From Cucumis sativus (lineage: Eukaryota > Streptophyta > Magnoliopsida > Cucurbitales > Cucurbitaceae): a DNA stretch of 64,000 bases. Positions within the stretch are counted from its first letter, which is position 1; each line of letters starts with the position of its first letter. The position numbers and the translations under genes are program-made. Below are positions 22,400 through 34,121 of this stretch, piece after piece. The stretch is from NCBI RefSeq assembly GCF_000004075.3, contig NC_026657.2, positions 36,814,732 through 36,878,731 of the forward strand, in the 5' to 3' direction. The notes below the pieces were generated by a model that saw nothing but the letters and a program-made list of their open reading frames with translations, did not search any database and was not told the origin of the DNA.

Positions 22400-24615
22400 A
22401 GCAGTGAATGAATCCCACCGTCAAGAGAAACGGAGGTGGAAGCAGGCGGAGTCGTGGAGGGCTTTGCGCAATCGCTGAGTAACGTCGATATTGTAATATT
22501 TATTAAAACAATGATTAAACAAAAACGGTATTATGTGTTAGTGAATGACCCAAATGCCCCTTTCTCTTGACCGTTGCCTAACTTCCGTTTCTGATAGAAT
22601 TTTGTGGGCGGAAAATAAAATCAAACTTATAAATTTTTATCTTATGTATTTTTAAAAGTAGCCAAAGATTGTCTGTCCCTCCTAGTAACAAAATATAGCA
22701 AAAATTATCAATTAAAATCTTAAAATCTTAAAATTATCTTAATTTAAATCTCATAATAATAGTTATATCAAATTATATTTTTGAATGTGTACGTGTTTAA
22801 ACCTTAAACTTTCGTAAATGTATTAATTTAAACTCTCAACTTAAGTAGGTGTATCTAAATAAAATACAAAGTGATATTTTAAAAGTTTAGGTTTAAATTG
22901 ATAAATTTATGAAAATTCCAAAGCTAATTTAATATAATTTTATGGTTTAAATCGATACAACTCCAAATTCAAGATTTAAATTGATACAACCTTGAAAAAA
23001 TTAAGTTTAATATTATATATTTCAATTTTTAATTAATAATCATATTTTTTTGGCATTTTGAAGAAAAAATTTATTGTAAATGACAAAATTTCTAAAAGAT
23101 AATGATAGACACTGATAAATATTGATAATTTTTTCTCAAGTTTATCGATGTTAATTATTAAAAGAATTAAAATTTTGCTAGGTAAATATCTTGGTTTAAT
23201 ACGTTATATTTGTGTTTTTTATTTTGAGAAAATAACTTACAATTTTCTCATTTGATTAAGTTGTTCAACAATAGCATACTAACGGTTCGTTTGGATTGAA
23301 TTAAGACAAAAATATTTTTCAATAATATATTTTTTTAAACACTTTTTAAAAATGACTTTAAAATTTAAACAAATGTTTGGTTAGAAATTTTTAAGAGTAT
23401 TTATATATGAATTTGAATTTTAAATATTTCTCTAAAATATATTATTTTATAAACGAATTTTTAGAAAATATATTATTTTAATTGGTCAAACATTATCATT
23501 TTCTTTAAAATAATTTTTTAAAACATTAAAGACTCTATAATCTAAACCAAGCACGCTCTTAACACTGTCTTTCACAGTTTTCTTACTTTTTTGCTTAAAA
23601 TATTTTCCTTTCGGAAAATAATTAAAACAACCTAGAATTGCACTAAAATGTTGTTATAAAATTACGATTTTAGGTTTTATTCTCTTTTTATCTATGCATT
23701 TTCATAGAATTTTAGGCTTTCTACTCTCATTTTTTTTAACAAATGACTTTGGTATTCTCAATAAATTTTAATTTTAGTTTTTAAAAGATATTTTTATTAA
23801 ATAATAACGCAACAAAAAATGTGACGCAGATACATTTTCAAAATGAAAATGAAATAAATACTTTTCTTTTTCGACTTTAGTTTTCATTTGTTATAAGGTT
23901 GAATATGGAATCTTCAATTTAACTTTTATTTGGTCTTTAGCTTTCTAAATACATTCACATTTATAATCAATTGTAAGGATAGAGGAGTCAATATTTACCT
24001 TACAACCTTAGAATACATATGTTAACTACGTTGAGTAGTTTTATTTCGGTTTGATACACAAATTTCAATTATTTACATTTTTATCTTTGATTTTTCTCTA
24101 AATGTTCACCTTCCATCCTTCACCTTATTGAAAATTGAGTGACTAAATATTGAAAATGTATAAATAAAATAGAACTAAATACAATTCTTAACCTTTACAT
24201 TGCAAAAAAAATTCAAATAAATCAAAATATTTACAAAATATTGAAAAAATATCAGTATCTTTGAGGTCAATGTTCACTTTTATTTGTGTCTATTTATATC
24301 ATCCTAAACATAATAGTCTACCACGGTGCTATATATTTATACATATTTTGAATTTTGTCGTTTTAAAAAGTTTGAAAAAGAAAATCATAAAATTCTCTAC
24401 ACTTTTACTTCGCTACTAAGAAACATTAGTGATTGAATTAGGCAAACCTGACCCACGGACCCCATTTTTCCAACGTGCAAAGGTGCTTTGAGCGGCGAGA
24501 GAGCAAAGCATTTCCATGAAAGCGCGCAGTGGGAAAAAAGCTTTGATTCTCAATTACTTGTTAAATAATTGTAACTACTTTATGATCAAATCACTAAAGG
24601 AGGGCGAGCTTTACG
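22400..24615. other. Intergenic AT-rich spacer
   Basis: About 2.2 kb with long A/T-rich tracts and no gene. From about 24,430 base composition rises, marking the start of the small exon-like segment annotated next. Confidence 0.6.
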
Positions 24616-24714
24616 ATGGTGGAATTGATTGGTGATGAAGCAACTTCAATTCTCTCACCTTTACTCATCAAATATAAGACAACTTTTGAATCCAATTCAA
24701 CGGTTTATGTACGG
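24616..24714 (+). other. Possible orphan first exon
   Basis: A GC-richer block follows a leader-like stretch. It opens with ATG at 24616 and reads MVELIGDEATSILSPLLIKY and on to about 24714, where ACG|GTACGT makes a good splice donor. No continuing exon is recognised before the convergent TRM gene, whose coding end is at 25205. I do not recognise the protein. It may be the remnant first exon of a truncated or displaced gene, or a small unrecognised gene. Confidence 0.3.
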
Positions 24715-25204
24715 TACGTCTTCCTCCGATTGGAGCTCTATTTGGTAAATGTTAATTTGTCGTCCATGGGGTTTCTCCATACTTTCCGAGTAATGAAATG
24801 AAACATTGTTTTGAATCTATGCGATTGTGTTCAATTGCTTTTGTCTCTGTTGTTCTGCATTCCCCTAATTTTCGAAACAATTGAACAAGTACCGATCGAT
24901 GCGCTATATTGATTGGTTAGTTTCTGGTTAAATTGCAGTGATGGGTATTGGTAATTTGATGTCATCGAAGTGTAGGAAATTGGGATATGCTTTGTTTTAA
25001 TCCGCAGGATCCAAATTAGTAGTGAGTGAGGAGCAAAATAAGAAGTATGAATATTCATGACTTGCATAATGTAAAGAACACTTCTATAACTTATCTTTTA
25101 CAACTTCAAAACCAACCAATCGAGTTAATGTGTTTATCACTAGACTGGGCAGAAACCAAAATCAACAAATTACATCATACGTTGAAGCATTTTTCTTCTC
25201 AAAT

Positions 25205-28200
25205 TTATATGCTTCTTTTTGTCAAAAGATGACAGACATGTACAAGGTCTCTAGTGATATCATCGATTAGTCCACTCAGAATATGCTTTTCCACATCCTT
25301 TACAACTTCCTCTCTTTCAAAAAACACGAATGTGGTCTCATTCCATCCCAAGTCCCACATACTATTAAAGTCAGGTTCCTGGTTATAGATATCACTTTCA
25401 AGCATTCTGGGCAAGTAGTCTTGTACTTCACATTCTGGATTACCGTTCCTTCCATAGAATTTCAATGCCTCGATGTCTCTATGCAACTGCTTGATTAAGT
25501 CATCCAAAGATTCTATTTTTTTGGACCTCAAAGAAATGTTTGTGCAAGGGCGTTTGCTGAGCTCTTGCCGTATGCCCTTTCGCTTCATGACCTCGTAACT
25601 GCAATCTACTGTGAAATTTCTTCCATTTTTTAAATGGCTATGATGACAACTGTCATGAAGAATGAAGCTGGGGATGTTAAGTTTGAAAAGTGCTTCTGCA
25701 GCATTCAGGAACCATTCACTTGTTATAAGCGTCTGCTTAAGTTGGTTTTCTCTTTCTGTCAGTGTCTCCTGCTTAGTCTTGGAAAAACTATGCAGGTGCG
25801 CCAGATGTGGGGGATATAAGGTGTTCATGTTGTATTGTTCTGCTTCTGCACCATAAAGAAATTAGATATCGATGGTAAATGCTCAGTTCTTGTCAATTGG
25901 ATTACAGTGTTCGCCCTTTCTGCTTATGTATATTCTGTCTTCGCTTTGCTTTGCTTTTTTTTTTTTTTAGGGGGGGGGGGGGGGGGGGGGGGGTGTGTGA
26001 CCGTATTTGAATATATTTATGGAAATGAACAGCAGTAACTGAAATCGATTTACCTTCTACTGCATTTGTTACAATTTTGGAGCTGCTGATTTCACCTCTG
26101 CCAAATACTGACCTTTGTTCTTCCTTATTGCTAGTATTGGTGGAGATTGTTTTCTGGCACTGTATAAAAGATTACGCATTTATGGGTTATCTTGTTTGAG
26201 ATGTGAAGGTTGAACAGATAGTTTAAACATATTAAACTTAAAATTTGACGACTTGAGAAAAATTGAACATACACTGACTTTTGGAGCTGATATTTGTGGC
26301 TCTTTCAAGATATGGCATTCATCATCAGCAGGAACGGGCAGTGTCAAAACCTGATCATCCTCTTCATGTGAATTTGGTGTGCCATTCAGTGGCTGGATAA
26401 TTGCTACTGTTTCTCTGGATTCAACTAGATGAGCTTCCACTTCTTTAGATTCATTTGCTCCGAGGACTTCTAGTCCATCTAGCACATCAAGCTTTTCATG
26501 TTTTTCTTGTTCCACTTCCTGTACTGTTGGATTTTGCTGTTTCATTGCATATGTTTGATTAATTATAAGCCCCTCACTTTTCTGCATTTTTGTAGATTTG
26601 AGTTCATTCTTCACAGGTTCCCTTGCATCTTGTTTTTCCATAACTTCAAATGTCATTTCTGAGTCCCTTGAAGAGGAATTTTGTTCTACGCTCTTGTGGG
26701 TTATCTTACTTGTTTTGTCATTTAAAGCATAACAGTTATTTTCTCTGGAATTATCATTTTCAGGGCATCTATTGTTAGGAAGTACGTTAGAGTGTTGAGC
26801 TGTGATGGTTTCGTTGCAGCTTTTCTTACCTCGTCTTACATGGCTCATATCCTGCTGCTTCTTAGGAAAAGCGAATGTTCCGTGGACTGGTTTTGTCAAA
26901 CTCTTGGATGTGATCCCACTTGTCTTTTGATTTCTCTCCTGCACCGTCTGTTTTCCAATTCTCTGTTTCAACTCTTCTACATGATGATATATGTTTCCCA
27001 TCTCTGCTTTATGGACCACAGGTGGCTGTTGGTATTTGGGACTGTTTGGGATCTGTTGATGCATTCTTGATTGAAGTTTGTCTTGATGCCTCTTTTCTAA
27101 TTGATTTGTTCTTTTTTTATATCCTTGCAGTATGATTGCATGTTCTGATTTTTTATGCAATTGTGCTTCTATCTGCTGCATCCCGTTCCTTCTACGTTCT
27201 CCTCTCTTTTGATCCCTTTCCATAATGTTTAGCTCCCTGTGCTTTTGGTGAGGATGCTTCATATGATCGTCGCGATTATCCTTCTGCAGCACTCTTTTCT
27301 TTAATACTTCTCTATGTTCGTCCCTGTGGCTTTGATCCCTGTTCTTTATGTGAAGCTGCTTTGCAAGTTCTTCCAGATGATCCTCCTGACCTGGGACTTT
27401 CTGCCTTATTTCATCCTTGTTTTGTTGGTTAAATATTGTGAGGGTTGGAGTTGATGGACTTGTTTGTGGCCTTACTCCTTCAATGCCTTTCCATGATGAT
27501 TTTCCACTAAAAGTAATGGCTCGAAGACTTGCATCATTTGTAGGAAAGTCGTTCATTCCTTGCGAAACAAATATAGTGTTCACCACAGTTGAATTCTTAT
27601 CTGATATGGTTGGTTTTGGATTTCCAGAGTTGGACCGACTTTCTGTAATATTAGTCCTTGGCTCAGCCTTTTTGGTGATACCCCTGGTGGATGGCTGCAG
27701 ATCCTTTTGTGTGACCTTTTGCTTGGAACCTGAGTCCTTATGTGCATAATTTGAATTGTCTGAAAGATTATCTAGCCCCATTAGTTTTGCAATTACATTT
27801 GAGATTCCCACCTTTTCACGTGTGTTTGAAGTTCTGACATCATGGCCACAAGTTGCTGATCTTCTATGGAAACTCAATTTTACAGTAGTTAGAGGTTGTT
27901 CTTCCTGGTTGAAATTTCCTCCCTCTGCAGTGTATCTTAGTGTTGCTAATTTCTGATTGTGACCATTTCCTTTGACTTCTTGGCTGCTGCGTGAATTTAG
28001 GGGCAGTTTTTCCAAGGAGAACCGCGGTTGGTAAAGTTTCTGATCAAGTGCTTCATCTTTATTTTCTTCTGCATCTTCTTCATTCTCTAGGAGTACAATC
28101 CTATTCTTCTGTTGTGGGCTGATCACGTGCTCTGAAGCCTCATGCAAGTTCACAAGCATCCTCAAAGATTCCTCCAAATCCATAGCCCCCTTCAACAGTT

Positions 28201-29538
28201 CCTGTCCAATTTCAATGGAACATTTGCCAAAATCAGAACCATTTGAGCAAGTTCTTAGAATCTGGTTCAATTTATGTGCCCCCTTTGATATCTCCTTAAT
28301 ATGCAGATGTGAGATGGTTGGAAAGTATCCAGTTACATTGTGATTCCTGTCCAGGCCGCCTCTTTTGTTCATTTTCCCAATTTGGAAGGACCTCCTACCA
28401 ATTTGTTGCAGGAAGCCCAGCATCAAATTGTTTCCCGATGAAGCATTTCCTCTTAGTTTTCCTCCATTTTCCAGTGCAAAAGCCAAGGCCATGGACAAGT
28501 CTCCTATTTGTTCAGAGTTTCGGTCTCTAGTGTAAGGAACAATTTGATTTGAAGTATCATTAGTCATTGGTGATTTATTGCTTCCGCCATACTTTGTGTT
28601 TATCGTGTTCCCAGTCTTAGGAACACTCTGCATCGAGTTACACATGTTACAATATAAGTTACCAAGGTCAGATTCTAAAATTTTAGCATCACGAATCAAC
28701 ATCTCTAACTAAAGTTCTGCATACCATTCCATGTGTTTTAGTGTTCTTTGAACCTCTATGGATTTGTTTTGAGTAAGAATACGCATCTGGAAAAAAAACA
28801 ACACCTCAGACAACATGACATAAACATTGAATTTGCAACTGATGTTAGAGCTCATGATATATCAAAGCTATGTGAGACATTATAAGAAATTTTTTTTGCC
28901 TTGATTCATTTTATGATGATAATTGTGCAAAATATGAATATAATCTATGACAATTTGCCATTAAATTGATCTATTGTGTTGGACGCGGCATAAGAGGGAA
29001 ATAACTACTTTTCTTCTATCGTTCTGTTTAAACTTCTATCCCAAGTTAACAGCATTGTTTTTCTCTGCTTTTAGATTGCTTGTATTCATGGAGAAAAAGA
29101 ATCATTCCCTAGAGAAAAGAGCTTCCATATGCTCTTGAACTAGTCTAACTTTAATGTCAAGTTTAACTTCTTGCATACTCATTGTTAGTGATTACTGACA
29201 CAGTTTGCGAGTTTTCTTGACATGATTACTCTCTTGTTATAACACGTTCTTCGTTTTGAACTTATCAATAGACATTGGAACTTTGGAACATTTGTTTCAA
29301 AAGAACATCAAGACAAGAAATGGTTGGAGGATCAACAATGGTGAAGATGGACCAGACCAAACTTTAAGCTACAATGAAGGAAAGGAATTCATCCAATTCA
29401 AGTGAAGGTTCATAGAGTTTACTAACCGATCGTTGTAGTTTTGGAACGGTTCGAGGTCTGCGATGCAGCAGCCATTCGCTCTTTCCTTAATCTGAGATCA
29501 TCTAACAGCTTCTGAGCAAAATCTGATCTTTTTGCCAT
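25205..29538 (-). CDS. TRM-type DUF4378 domain protein
   Basis: A large TON1-recruiting-motif type protein; the family recruits TON1/PP2A to microtubules and affects cell shape and division-plane placement. Five minus-strand exons: 29538-29427, 28786-28725, 28627-26273, 26159-26054 and 25845-25205; 1091 residues, phases consistent. The start MAKRSDFAQKLLDDLRLRKE is typical. The conserved QIGDLSMALAFALENGGKLR lies in the first fifth, VIAKLMGL (a TRM signature) near residues 336-343, and a long polar, Lys/Glu/Gln-rich middle follows. DUF4378 fills roughly the last 200 residues (SEWFLNAAEALFKL to the end). The 97-bp intron 2 sits in front of the big exon, and intron 4 contains a 24-G homopolymer. 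Family assignment is firm; the subgroup is not decided. Confidence 0.9.
25970..25993. repeat. Poly-G tract (24 G) beside poly-T
   Basis: An uninterrupted run of 24 G on the plus strand, preceded by about 14 T and AG. It lies within intron 4 of the TRM gene (25846-26053), so the transcript carries poly-C. Confidence 0.9.
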
Positions 29539-30361
29539 GTTGGGTTTTGCTGGGTGGGAACTCAAGGTAACTTCTCATCAACCAAGAGAGGGAGTGTGTT
29601 TACATTGTAGACTATTTCTAAGTGGAAGGAGATTGCTGTGATTTCTTTTCATTGTGGTTGAAAAGGTTCTCTCATGGTTGGGTGAGATGGGAAATGTGTT
29701 TTGAACCAAAAAAATCAATGGAAGTTTGAAATTTTGGGTTTTAAAAGGTTGACGTTAAAGTCTCTCTCCCACTGTTTCATTTTACTTTCTTTACAATTTA
29801 AGCAACAGCGATGATATTGAAGGGCTTCTCATCCAAGCTTTCTGTGTCAGCTTTCTTTCCCTTTCTTCACCTTCTGCTATTTCTTTTACTATTTCATTCA
29901 CTTGTTTATTCCCTTACAGGTATCTTCATTGCATATTTTCTTTTATACAAACAAGCATAGTGTAGGTTGTGAAATCGAAGACAGTTTCGTGGCCGTGAAT
30001 GATTGTGTTAATGACTACGACCCGTGAATAATTGTGTTAATGAGGTTTGTGGTTTGAATCACCTCCTCACATAATAAAGAATATAATGGACTTTATTAGA
30101 AAAAACATAACGTAGTGAGCTTTGAGGGTATAATCTAAATTACCAATTCTTTATAATAAAATAAAATAGTTATTAAACAATCTACTTTCAAAAAACAAAA
30201 CAAAATTATAATAGATTGGAGTGAGTTTGTGGTTAGCCACAATTTTAATTATATGCAATTGCAAATTATATTCGAACTTCAAACACCCTTATTTCATACA
30301 TTCGAATGTCTATGATTGATTATACACTTTTAGTTCAAGAATCAAGAAGGGTGATAATGAT
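29539..30361. other. Promoter and leader region of the TRM gene, spacer
   Basis: CT/GA-rich DNA directly upstream of the TRM start probably holds the leader and promoter. No gene is seen further on. Confidence 0.5.
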
Positions 30362-31750
30362 TAGGCGTGTAAACGTGTTGGATTGGTTCAATCTAAGTTC
30401 GGTTATGTACAGACAAAACCCAACTCGACCCGATTAGGTTGGGAGGAGCTGAAGAAAGAGAGAAGATATGAGAGAAGAAGAGAGAGATATGAGAGAAAGA
30501 GAGAGAGATGCGAGAGAGGAAGAGATAGATAAAGAGAGAAGGAGAGTTATTGAGAAATGTGAGAAACAAGAGAGGAGAATGTGAGGACCGAGGGTAGCGG
30601 GTAAACCAAAAAACTATGGGTGTATTTGGTTAGCAATAAAAACAAAGAGTTGGGTTAGCAACAAAACAGAAAGTTAAGTTGAGTTTGTAATAATTATAGA
30701 GAAGTTATTCTCCCAAATTACTCAAGTTGTCAAAAGCACCCCTTACACGATGTATCATGCCCTAATTTCTTAAGTTTGGGTAAATTATAAGAAAAGATTT
30801 TTAAATTTCTTATGAAATTCGATCTAAACCAACCTGAATTGAATCAGTTTGGATAAAAATTTTGTGACATATAACGTCTTAACTAGTTGGATGGATTCAT
30901 TTCAATCTAACATATATTTTCAAATCCAAACAATTCCAGAAGCAAGAATGGATGACAGTGACATATAATGTCTTAACTAGTTGAAATAGTTTATTAATTC
31001 AATCTATTTGGTCTATTCAAATCTAAGCATGATTTTGCATGAAGCATAAGAAAAGTTGAAGGAATGTTAGTGATCGTTTCTAAAATATCTTTAACTATAA
31101 GTTGAAAATATTCTCTTTAAAGATATAATACTTTGAAAAAACTAGAAAAATTACTATATATTGATTACCATTTTATTCTTGAAGTGACCTCTTATTTTGT
31201 AAGTACTACTAATTTCTCTAATGAATAATATGTTTATAATTTTACCTTTGTTCAAGATTTGAAATCAACACTTAAAGAGAATAAGTGGGGATGAATGAAT
31301 TTCATCTTGTGAAGCTAACTTAACAACATTTGTTCATAAACTCAACAAAGAAATGCAAAAGCTAAAGCGGTATGAAACATATGCATCGTTCAAGTCGTAA
31401 CTTAATCCCTTAGAGAATTTAACTCATCCATTCGAGAATTTAGCATGAAAGATATATAACTCTCACTTTGCATCAAATCTTTGAATCGTGACAACTATTA
31501 GATAAAATTTAGTTAGAAATAATAGGTTCTGTTAGCTTGTAAATCTACTTTGATGCACATTGATTCTAAACAACCTAGAATTGAATTTATTGAATATCAA
31601 TTAGACGCATGAAAATTAGGCATTCCACCTAAGGATCTTTAGAACTTAATGCTATTGAAAAGTTAAATATTGCATGCTTAATCATTAGAACTTTGGGACA
31701 ATTTAGTTATCTCAAGTAATTTAATTGGTTAGGTGAAGGTTGCATTTAGA
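30362..31750. mobile_element. hAT-like terminal relic and purine tract
   Basis: TAGGCGTGTAAACGTG at 30363 followed by GGGTTGG/CCAACCC-type words resembles hAT termini. Next comes a GA-rich tract (30438-30580) built of GAGAGA/GAAGAGA words. No coding sequence is present. A short repeated phrase, CATATAATGTCTTAACTAGTTG (about 20 bp shared), occurs near 30868 and 30960. Low-confidence transposon call. Confidence 0.3.
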
Positions 31751-32382
31751 TAAGTGATGATGGTTTGATGAATGAATTCTATGGATGGTAGAGAAATTGT
31801 AATAACCCAAGCTAGATTCTTTTTGTCATTTAAATTTTCACAAGTTCCACTTTCTTTCTCTCCAATTGTTTTCTTAGAATCAATTTCAACTCAAAACCCT
31901 CCCTTCGATTACGCGGTTGAAATTAGTTTGTTAGAGAACCAATGTGCTTTTTATGATCGGCCTGAACTTACCACTAAGACTGGTGCTTGAAATTCAATTA
32001 TTAATTTGACACAGGTTTGGGCAACGAAACCTGTCTTTCATATGGATTCTTGCATTTCTTTCAACAAGCCATCTTCTCTCCATTTGGATCACTGTTTGGA
32101 CAATGTATCTATTTTCAATTTCATTAATAATGTTTATCAAAGCTGGAATGAAGCTTGTGTAGTTATGTTTCACTTTTATCTTAACTTCACCAATATCCAT
32201 TTTTTCTCGTGTTACTTTTACAGACTTCCATGAAACCCCCCACACATGACCAATATGTGTGAAGGAATTCATGCTCCATGCATGCATGAAGGTAAATGCC
32301 TTTGATTCATATCCATTCACTAGTTAGGGATAAGTTCTTGATATACATATATAGTGAAATACTATTTTTAAATTTCACAGTA
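31751..32382. other. Unassigned stretch
   Basis: Two frames with moderately balanced composition occur (31772-31990 plus and 31994-32320 minus), but neither shows a domain, and I cannot assign a gene. A CATGCATGCATG palindromic run lies near 32277-32288. Confidence 0.4.
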
Positions 32383-33830
32383 GAGGTGTAAGAATAACTC
32401 AACAACTCAAATAACTAAGACTACCTAATCCTTAGTTTAAATTTGGATTTGGTTGAATTTTTTTTCTTCGAGTTGAGTTTTTTTAATGAAAAAATTTAAT
32501 TCAACTCAATCCAATCAAAATTAACGCAATCCAATCAAAATTAATTATATCTATATATATATGAAAGTTATAAAATATGGAAGACACAATATTTATCCTT
32601 CTTAAAAAAAAATTTAAGTGTACTTAATTTTTTTTAGTAAATAGTTTGAACATTTTTCATATTTTTGAAAAAACTATATTTATATTTATATATTTATTAT
32701 TAATTTTGTAAAGACCAAATAGGTTAGAACTTTCAATTTGAAGTTCAAGCTCACGCCGCTTCTCTGACTCACACTATCGTCCCGGCCTCTCATCTCACGC
32801 CGTCGCCGGCGTTCTATCGTCCCTCCTTTCTCAGTCTTCGGCGTTGGTCTCCGATCATCTCTCCTTCTCAGAAGTTTCCGATCGTCGCTCGCCCTTGGCT
32901 CACTCTCACCCTTGCGTTGGGTTGCCGCCGGCTACCCTACTTTGTTCAAGGTAAATAACTTTACACCCTTAGGTTTAACTACTAAGTATTTAGAAAACTA
33001 AACTAAAAGAAAAACTAGGATTCTGGTTTGCTGATTTATTTAAAAGTATTTCCATAGATTTAGAGAATTTTATGCTAATGTTCAAAAGTATGCTAATATT
33101 CTAAGTTGCTAATTTTATTTCCATAGGATCACTTCATTTTTTGAAAATGAGACTTGAAAACAAAGTTCTAGTTTAGTAAGATTATTAGGAAAAAGAAAAT
33201 GATGCAATCCTAAATATGCTAGGGATACTTGTAAGTACTGTGAGGCTACATATGTCTTACAACTAATCTAAAAAGGCATTTAGAGAAAAGTTAAGAACAA
33301 ATGAGTCAAATGGCAATGTTGGAGGAGAGGGAGATTCTGAAAGTAGTTTGATGCCCACATCCTTCACTCGAGAAAATTGTAGAATAATGCTTGCTTGTAT
33401 GGTCATCTTAGATGAATTTATCAAGAGTGACTGTTGCAAAGTATTATTTTCAAATGTATATGAGGGAGGAAAAAAAGTTTAAGAGTCATCGACTTGAAGT
33501 GGTCAAAGAGTTTCTTTAACAATTGATACACGGACTTTCTTATAGAAAATTAATTATATGGTTATAACCAATCATTTCATTGATGATGATTGGAACTTGC
33601 ACAAAATAATTTTTGGAGATACAATAGGTAGAGCCATTGAAAAATGCTTAGAAATTTGGGGTATTGATAGGTTTTTACCTTAAAACAAAGCGTGACAAAA
33701 GCAGCAGCTTTGGTAATTTTATTCTGGTTTAAAGCATAAATGTAGGAAAGAACGAAGCATGACAATAGCAGCAGCTTCAGATGCTCCGTTGGTAAATTAC
33801 CAAGGTGATTTGTAAAATCAATTAAATGTT
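32383..33830 (+). mobile_element. Degenerate hAT-like DNA transposon
   Basis: TAGAGGTGTAAGAATAACTC at 32383 resembles a hAT terminal inverted repeat. A GC-rich leader-like block with CCGCCGG words follows at 32740-32952, ending in AAG|GTAAAT (donor-like). From about 33,200 the translation resembles a broken hAT transposase: a BED-finger-like CKYCEATY, then ENCRIMLACMVILDEFIKSD, which recalls the 'ILDELPF' region of plant hAT proteins. Several frame changes and stops break it, and the catalytic C-terminal domain is absent. The opposite terminus was not identified. Confidence 0.45.
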
Positions 33831-33886
33831 AATGTGTGAGCCGTCAAATGTGTGAAATCAAAACTTTTAAAACCCTATAACGATTC

Positions 33887-34121
33887 ACTAAAACCCTTTT
33901 TTCTCTTCATAACAAATTTAGGAACCCTTTGAAGAACAAAGGTCACCATACTTGATATATAGTGATAGCAGTATCTATAAGAGTCTGTAATTGGTTGATT
34001 TTGATAGGTTTGAAAATAGCCCTAATAATAATAGTAGGTCGATTTAAAAAGTTTCCTAAACTAAAACCCTTTATTCTCTTAATAACAGATTTAGAAAGTC
34101 CGAAAAACAAAGGTCACCATG
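33887..34121 (+). repeat. Duplicated 5' leader of the RH28 gene
   Basis: Segment 33887-33950 and segment 34060-34121 are near copies. Both run CTAAAACCCTTT, then TCTCTT-ATAACA-ATTTAG, then GAA-AACAAAGGTCACCAT. The downstream copy ends with the helicase start codon; the upstream copy has ATA at the same place. Both contain a telo-box-like AAACCC core. Confidence 0.85.

Noticed and set aside
26792-28530. Several plus-strand frames of 66-110 codons
   Set aside because: Antisense shadows of the large TRM exon.
28628-28724. N-terminal extension of the big TRM exon (reading MLIRDAKILE)
   Set aside because: It is intron 2: TGCAG|AGTGTTCC at 28627 joins in phase with exon 2, and retention would run into a stop.
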